From contig JAJFMR010000011.1 in assembly GCA_020696915.1 (NCBI GenBank), positions 1-20,502 of the forward strand: a DNA stretch of 20,502 nucleotides, written 5' to 3'. The stretch is from Rhizobiaceae bacterium (lineage in GTDB: Bacteria; Pseudomonadota; Alphaproteobacteria; Rhizobiales; Rhizobiaceae). Shown piece after piece: positions 13,549 to 20,502 of this stretch. The stretch's first letter is position 1, and each line of letters begins with the position of its first letter. The position numbers and the translations under genes were made by a program. The notes under the pieces were generated by a model. That model made no database searches, had not been told where the DNA came from, and was given only the letters and a program-made list of their open reading frames with translations.

Positions 13549-14631
13549 ATGCTGGAACTGAGGAATGTGACGAAGACGGTGGCCGGTGCGGAGCACATCC
13601 GCAACGTGTCGCTGACCCTTCGGCACGCCTCGCTCAACGTGCTTCTCGGGCCGACGCTGTCGGGCAAGACAAGCCTGATGCGCCTGATGGCCGGACTGGA
13701 CAGGCCGACCGGCGGCTCGATCTGGTTCGACGGCAAGGATGTCACGGGCGTGCCGGTGCAGAAGCGCGGCGTTGCCATGGTCTACCAGCAGTTCATCAAC
13801 TATCCGGCGATGACCGTCTACGAGAACATCGCCTCGCCGCTGCGGGTGGCGGGTACCGGCAAGGCCGAGATCGACGACAGCGTGCGGCGCGCCGCCGCGC
13901 TGCTCAGGCTGACGCCCTATCTCGACCGCACGCCGCTCAGCCTGTCGGGCGGCCAGCAGCAGCGAACGGCGCTCGCCCGCGCCATCGTGAAGAATGCCGG
14001 CCTGGTCCTCCTCGACGAGCCGCTTGCCAATCTCGACTACAAGCTGCGGGAGGAACTGCGGACCGAACTGCCCAGGATTTTCGCCGAGACGGGAGCCATC
14101 TTCGTCTATGCGACGACCGAGCCGCACGAGGCGCTGCTGCTTGGCGGCAACACCGCGACCTTGTCGGAGGGCACGGTCACGCAGTTCGGTCCGACCATCG
14201 ACGTGTTCCGCAACCCCCGCGATCTCGTCACCGCCCGGACCTTCTCCGACCCGCCGCTGAACACCGTCGCGGCTCGCAGGAAGGGCGCCGATTTCCTGCT
14301 CGATGCCGGCGTGAAACTGCCCGTGCCGGCGGAATACTCAGGCATTCCCGATGCAGCCTACACGATCGGTTTTCAGCCGCATCATCTGGTGCTCGAAGGC
14401 CGCGGTCCGGCGGCAGTGCCGGTCACGGCCAGGGTGCTTGTCACCGAGATCACAGGTTCGGAAAGCTACGTGCACCTCGATTTCGCCGGCGTCCGCTGGG
14501 TGATGCTGACGCATGGAATAAAGGACTTTCAGCCCGATGAGACGATAGAAGTCTTCATCGATTCGCGGCACATAATGGTGTTCGACGAGCACGGCCGGTC
14601 GGCTGCGCCCCGGGTCGATCGGGCGGCGTGA
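13549..14631 (+). CDS. glpS: Glycerol ABC transporter ATP-binding protein GlpS
   Basis: This 360-residue ATPase is one of two different nucleotide-binding subunits of the rhizobial glycerol importer. Walker A is GPTLSGKT (34-41), the Q-loop is in VYQQF, the signature is LSGGQ (132-136) and Walker B is LVLLDE (152-157). The switch histidine is missing: where relatives have YVTHD, this protein has YATTE, with Thr190 at the His position. A MalK-like regulatory domain fills about residues 230-360. The ATG has GGGGAG 7 bases upstream. Its intact signature should pair with the Walker motifs of GlpT, forming one normal ATP site. Assignment as GlpS is supported by sequence resemblance and by the full operon order. 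Confidence 0.94.
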   Translation: MLELRNVTKTVAGAEHIRNVSLTLRHASLNVLLGPTLSGKTSLMRLMAGLDRPTGGSIWFDGKDVTGVPVQKRGVAMVYQQFINYPAMTVYENIASPLRVAGTGKAEIDDSVRRAAALLRLTPYLDRTPLSLSGGQQQRTALARAIVKNAGLVLLDEPLANLDYKLREELRTELPRIFAETGAIFVYATTEPHEALLLGGNTATLSEGTVTQFGPTIDVFRNPRDLVTARTFSDPPLNTVAARRKGADFLLDAGVKLPVPAEYSGIPDAAYTIGFQPHHLVLEGRGPAAVPVTARVLVTEITGSESYVHLDFAGVRWVMLTHGIKDFQPDETIEVFIDSRHIMVFDEHGRSAAPRVDRAA

Positions 14632-14640
14632 GGCGGGATC

Positions 14641-15713
<1,073 letters not shown>

Positions 15714-15717
<4 letters not shown>

Positions 15718-16573
15718 CCAAGACCTGGAACAACAGAGCCTGGTTCATGGTGCTCCCGGTGCTGCTGCTGGTCGCCTTCAACGCCGTCATCCCGCTGATG
15801 ACGGTGGTCAACTACTCGGTGCAGGAAACCTTCGGGAACAATCTCTTCTTCTTCGAAGGCGTAAAATGGTATCAGGAGGTGCTAGCTTCCGAACGTTTTC
15901 ACGCCGCGCTGCTTCGGCAGTTCTTCTTCACGGCCGTGATCCTGCTGATCGAGATTCCGCTCGGCGTGGCAGTGGCGCTGTCGATGCCGAGGAGCGGGCC
16001 ATGGGTGTCGGTCTGCCTCGTGCTGATGGCACTGCCGCTGCTCGTTCCCTGGAACGTCGTCGGCGCGATGTGGAACATTTTCGCGCTGCCCGACATCGGT
16101 CTGCTCGGCTACGGCATCAATGCGCTCGGCATCGACTACAACTTCACGCGCCAGCCGGTGGCCGCCTGGTTCACGGTCATCCTGATGGATGTCTGGCACT
16201 GGACGTCGCTGGTGGTGCTCCTGGCCTATGCCGGCTTGAGCTCCATTCCGGACGCCTACTACCAGGCGGCCCAGATCGACAGTGCCTCGCGCTGGGCGGT
16301 ATTCCGCTACATCCAGTTGCCGAAGATGAAGCGCGTGCTCACCATCGCCATCCTGTTGCGCTTCATGGACAGCTTCATGGTCTACACCGAGCCCTTCGTG
16401 CTGACCGGCGGCGGACCGGGCAATGCCACGACCTTCCTGTCGATCGACCTGGTAAAGGCGGCCCTCGGCGAATTCAACCTCGGCATCGCGGCCGCCATGT
16501 CGATCATCTACTTCCTGATGACGCTGCTCGTGTCCTGGCTGTTCTACACGCTGATGACCCGGGGGGAGGAGCA

Positions 16574-16577
<4 letters not shown>
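15714..16577 (+). CDS. glpP: Glycerol ABC transporter permease GlpP
   Basis: This 287-residue integral membrane protein has about six transmembrane segments and the MalF-type permease fold. The cytoplasmic EAA loop, which docks on the ATPases, is at about 183-203 (YYQAAQIDSASRWAVFRYIQ). The GTG start lies inside the glpT stop (GTGA overlap). Its stop in turn overlaps the ATG of glpQ (ATGA). These overlaps imply equal synthesis of the membrane components. It should pair with GlpQ to form the glycerol channel in the inner membrane. In the rhizobial system this importer takes the role the GlpF facilitator plays in enterobacteria. Confidence 0.95.
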
Positions 16578-17395
<818 letters not shown>

Positions 17396-17415
17396 GATAT
17401 CTGGAGAAACGCCCG

Positions 17416-17697
17416 ATGGATCTCTCATGGATGGCATGGACCTGGCAGACGGCCGTGTTCTTCGGCGTCATCCTCGCCATGCTCCTCGGCATGACCGCGT
17501 GGGAGTGGGCAAGTCCGGGAGGTAACCCGCGGCGCGGCGTGCTCGGCCTCGACACCACGCGCGGCGACCGGCTCTTCATATCGCTGCTCGGCAGCGCGTA
17601 CATCCATCTCGCCTGGCTGGGCCTCGTCGGTCCCGACCTCGGGTGGGCTCTCGCTCTCTCGATCGCATACGCCGTCGGCGTATTCCGGTTCGTATAG
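17416..17697 (+). CDS. glpU: Small membrane protein of the glycerol transporter operon (DUF2160-like)
   Basis: This 93-residue protein has two to three predicted membrane segments (about 10-28, 54-71 and 75-91) separated by a polar loop (PGGNPRRGVLGLDTTRGDR). GGAGA lies 8 bases before the ATG. It sits 20 bases after glpQ and 70 bases before glpV, the place of the small DUF2160 protein GlpU in the rhizobial glycerol operon. Classical ABC importers have no such subunit, so it is probably an accessory component of this transporter class. The molecular role is unknown. The gene name follows operon position and family resemblance. Confidence 0.86.
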   Translation: MDLSWMAWTWQTAVFFGVILAMLLGMTAWEWASPGGNPRRGVLGLDTTRGDRLFISLLGSAYIHLAWLGLVGPDLGWALALSIAYAVGVFRFV

Positions 17698-17767
17698 AGG
17701 GGAAAACGGGGGAAGGGGCCACCGCCGCTTGCCTCGAGACTGCAACGTGAAAAAACGGAGGAAACTC

Positions 17768-19510
17768 ATGCGACGGCATTTACTAGCATCGACTACCGCC
17801 ATCGTCCTGCTGCTTGCCGGCGGCAAGGCCTACGCGGGCATGGACGAAGCCAAGGCCTTCCTGGACAGCGAGATCAACGGTCTGTCGACCCTCGACCGCG
17901 CCGCCCAGGAAGCCGAAATGCAATGGTTCGTCGACGCGGCGAAACCATTCGCCGGCATGGAAGTCAACGTCCTCTCGGAAGGCATCCCGACCCACAACTA
18001 CGAGTCGGAGGTGCTGACCAAGGCGTTCGAACAGATCACCGGTATCAAGGTCAACCACCAGATCCTCGGCGAGGGCGAGGTGGTCCAGGCCGTGCAGACC
18101 CAGATGCAGACCAACCGCAATCTCTATGACGCCTATGTCAACGATTCGGATCTGATCGGCACCCATTCGCGGCTGCAGCTGGCCGTCAACCTCACCGACT
18201 TCATGGCCGGCGAAGGCAAGGACGTTACTCTGCCGACGCTCGACCTCGAAGACTTCATCGGCATCAAGTTCACCACCGGGCCAGACGGCAAGCTTTACCA
18301 GCTGCCTGACCAGCAGTTCGCAAATCTATACTGGTTCCGCGCCGACTGGTTCGCCCGCCAGGATCTGAAGGACAAGTTCAAGGCCAAGTACGGCTACGAG
18401 CTCGGCGTGCCGGTGAACTGGTCGGCCTACGAGGACATTGCCGAGTTCTTCACCAAGGACGTCAAGGAGATCGACGGCGTCCAGGTGTTCGGTCACATGG
18501 ACTACGGCAAGCGTGCGCCCGACCTGGGCTGGCGCATGACGGACGCATGGCTGTCCATGGCCGGCACCGGCAGCCCGGGCGAACCGAACGGCATACCGAT
18601 CGACGAGTGGGGCATCCGGATGGAGGCCGGTTCCTGCAATCCGTCCGGCGCCAGCGTGGCGCGTGGCGGCGAGGCAAACGGTCCGGCTTCGGTTTACGCC
18701 ATCGCCAAGTGGGACGAGTGGCTGCGCAACTACGCCCCTCCGGGAGCGGCGAGCTACGACTTCTATCAGTCGCTGCCGGCGCTGAGCCAAGGCAATGTCG
18801 CCCAGCAGATCTTCTGGTACACGGCATTCCTGGCCGACATGGTCAAGCCGAAGTCGGAAGGCAACAACACCGTCGACGACCAGGGCAACCTGCTCTGGAA
18901 GATGGCGCCGTCGCCGCACGGCCCGTATTGGAAGGAAGGCCAGAAGATCGGCTATCAGGACGTCGGTTCCTGGACCATCCTGAAGTCAACGCCGACCGAC
19001 CGCGCCAAGGCGGCATGGCTCTACGCGCAATTCACCGTGTCGAAGACCGTCTCGCTGAAGAAGGCGCATACCGGACTGACGATCATTCGCGACTCCGACA
19101 TCCGGCACCAGTCCTTCACCGATCGCGCTCCGAAGCTTGGCGGCTGGGTCGAGTTCTACCGCTCGCCCGACCGCGTCGCCTGGTCGCCGACCGGCATCAA
19201 CGTGCCGGATTACCCGAAGCTGGCCCAGATCTGGTGGCAGCAGATTGGCGACGTGAACTCCGGCGCCTTCACGCCGCAGGAAGCCATGGATCGCCTCGCC
19301 GAGGAGATGGACGTCACGATGGCCCGCATGCAGGCCGCCGACGAGTCCGCCAACGTCTACGGCGGCTGCGGTCCTCGCCTCAACGAGCCGAGGGACCCGT
19401 CCGAATGGCTCGGCAAGGAGAACGGTCCGAAGGCCAAGCTGGAGAACGAGAAGCCGCAGGGCGAGACCATCGCCTATGAGGAACTCGTGAAGCGCTGGAC
19501 GCAGCAATAG
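17768..19510 (+). CDS. glpV: Glycerol ABC transporter substrate-binding protein GlpV
   Basis: This 580-residue periplasmic protein captures the substrate and delivers it to GlpP/GlpQ. A signal peptide covers residues 1 to about 23 (MRRHLLASTTAIVLLLAGG, then KAYA). The ATG at 17768 has GGAGG 6 bases upstream; an upstream in-frame TTG lacks this. The mature part looks like a large extracellular solute-binding protein (family 1 type), with AFEQITGIKVNHQILGEGE and GIKFTTGPDGKLYQLPDQQF typical of sugar and polyol binders. At 580 residues it is longer than common maltose-type binders (about 400). It has exactly two cysteines (290 and 534), a possible disulfide. A terminator hairpin follows 24 bases after the stop. 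Confidence 0.95.
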   Translation: MRRHLLASTTAIVLLLAGGKAYAGMDEAKAFLDSEINGLSTLDRAAQEAEMQWFVDAAKPFAGMEVNVLSEGIPTHNYESEVLTKAFEQITGIKVNHQILGEGEVVQAVQTQMQTNRNLYDAYVNDSDLIGTHSRLQLAVNLTDFMAGEGKDVTLPTLDLEDFIGIKFTTGPDGKLYQLPDQQFANLYWFRADWFARQDLKDKFKAKYGYELGVPVNWSAYEDIAEFFTKDVKEIDGVQVFGHMDYGKRAPDLGWRMTDAWLSMAGTGSPGEPNGIPIDEWGIRMEAGSCNPSGASVARGGEANGPASVYAIAKWDEWLRNYAPPGAASYDFYQSLPALSQGNVAQQIFWYTAFLADMVKPKSEGNNTVDDQGNLLWKMAPSPHGPYWKEGQKIGYQDVGSWTILKSTPTDRAKAAWLYAQFTVSKTVSLKKAHTGLTIIRDSDIRHQSFTDRAPKLGGWVEFYRSPDRVAWSPTGINVPDYPKLAQIWWQQIGDVNSGAFTPQEAMDRLAEEMDVTMARMQAADESANVYGGCGPRLNEPRDPSEWLGKENGPKAKLENEKPQGETIAYEELVKRWTQQ

Positions 19511-19534
19511 GCTGACTTCCGTTGCACGACGATG

Positions 19535-19564
19535 GAAAGCCGGGGTCCGCCCGGCTTTCTTCGT
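19535..19564 (+). terminator. Intrinsic terminator between glpV and glpK
   Basis: A perfect 10-bp stem (GAAAGCCGGG with CCCGGCTTTC) closes a 5-base loop GTCCG. The T tail is interrupted (TTTCTTCGTT), so termination may be partial. It would lower or regulate read-through from the transporter genes into glpK. Confidence 0.78.
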
Positions 19565-19714
19565 TCTGCTGCTCACGATCTCGCGTTATGCGGGGGTATC
19601 CGGAGCATGGGGACCGAAAACCCTGCTCGCCGGGCGAGGCGTCGTCTTTCCGCAGCCGGTCGCCTCCGGACATCCGGCTCGCAGGTTTTTGGCAGGTTGA
19701 GGGAGAGAAAGTCG

Positions 19715-20502
<788 letters not shown>

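Noticed and set aside
12297..13778. Minus-strand open frame (493 codons) opposite glpD and the start of glpS
   Set aside because: It spans two genes with recognised motifs on the plus strand and has no domain signal of its own.
19560..19566. TTCGTTC half-site resembling the GlpR array, ahead of glpK
   Set aside because: Only one copy is present, it overlaps the terminator tail, and no partner lies 11 or 22 bases away.

Overview
The window is about 20.5 kb of GC-rich, densely packed chromosome-like DNA. It most likely comes from an alphaproteobacterium of the order Hyphomicrobiales, close to Mesorhizobium and other Phyllobacteriaceae. The clues are the rhizobial-type glycerol ABC-transporter operon (glpD-S-T-P-Q-U-V with glpR and glpK), the order coaD - two cyclophilins - queA - tgt, and a mosaic palindromic intergenic repeat of a type I recognise from rhizobial genomes. 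I see no tRNA, rRNA, CRISPR array, IS element or phage gene.

Region 1 (6-4178, minus strand) is read from right to left. It encodes a circularly permuted ATP-grasp protein, an alpha-E domain protein, a transglutaminase-like protein and the proteasome-like NTN hydrolase Anbu. Families of this kind recur together in bacteria. Published genome analyses suggest they make and process a peptide or a peptide-type modification, but the substrate is not settled. A palindrome lies just upstream of the first gene, and an intergenic repeat sits between the second and third genes and supplies the stop codon of the second.

Region 2 (4439-4858, plus strand) is a small secreted DUF4864 protein, convergent with region 3.

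Region 3 (4887-10630, minus strand) is a run of housekeeping genes. In transcription order they are a TPR-methyltransferase, coaD (coenzyme A synthesis), a periplasmic and a cytoplasmic cyclophilin, a small DMT-type transporter, queA and tgt (queuosine tRNA modification). The last three are translationally coupled. The Tgt protein lacks three of the four usual zinc ligands.

Region 4 (10778-10980, plus strand) is a 48-residue single-span membrane miniprotein followed by a strong intrinsic terminator.

Region 5 (11043-20502, plus strand) is the glycerol catabolic locus. The DeoR-type repressor gene glpR is preceded by a perfect 12-bp inverted repeat. The glpD promoter region carries a TTGACA -35 element inside an array of TTCG cores phased at 11 bp. 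After it come glpD, glpS, glpT (two ATPases), glpP, glpQ (two permeases), glpU (small membrane protein), glpV (periplasmic binding protein), a hairpin terminator, and glpK, which is cut by the window edge. Together they import glycerol, phosphorylate it (GlpK), oxidise glycerol-3-phosphate (GlpD) and switch the system on when glycerol-3-phosphate relieves GlpR. The two ATPases carry complementary defects in their nucleotide-site motifs, which predicts one canonical and one degenerate ATP site.

No gene-free stretch exceeds 300 bases. The largest gaps are 4179-4438 (divergent promoter region with a palindrome), 19511-19714 (terminator, then nothing I can identify before the glpK ribosome binding site) and 10925-11094 (terminator plus glpR operator).
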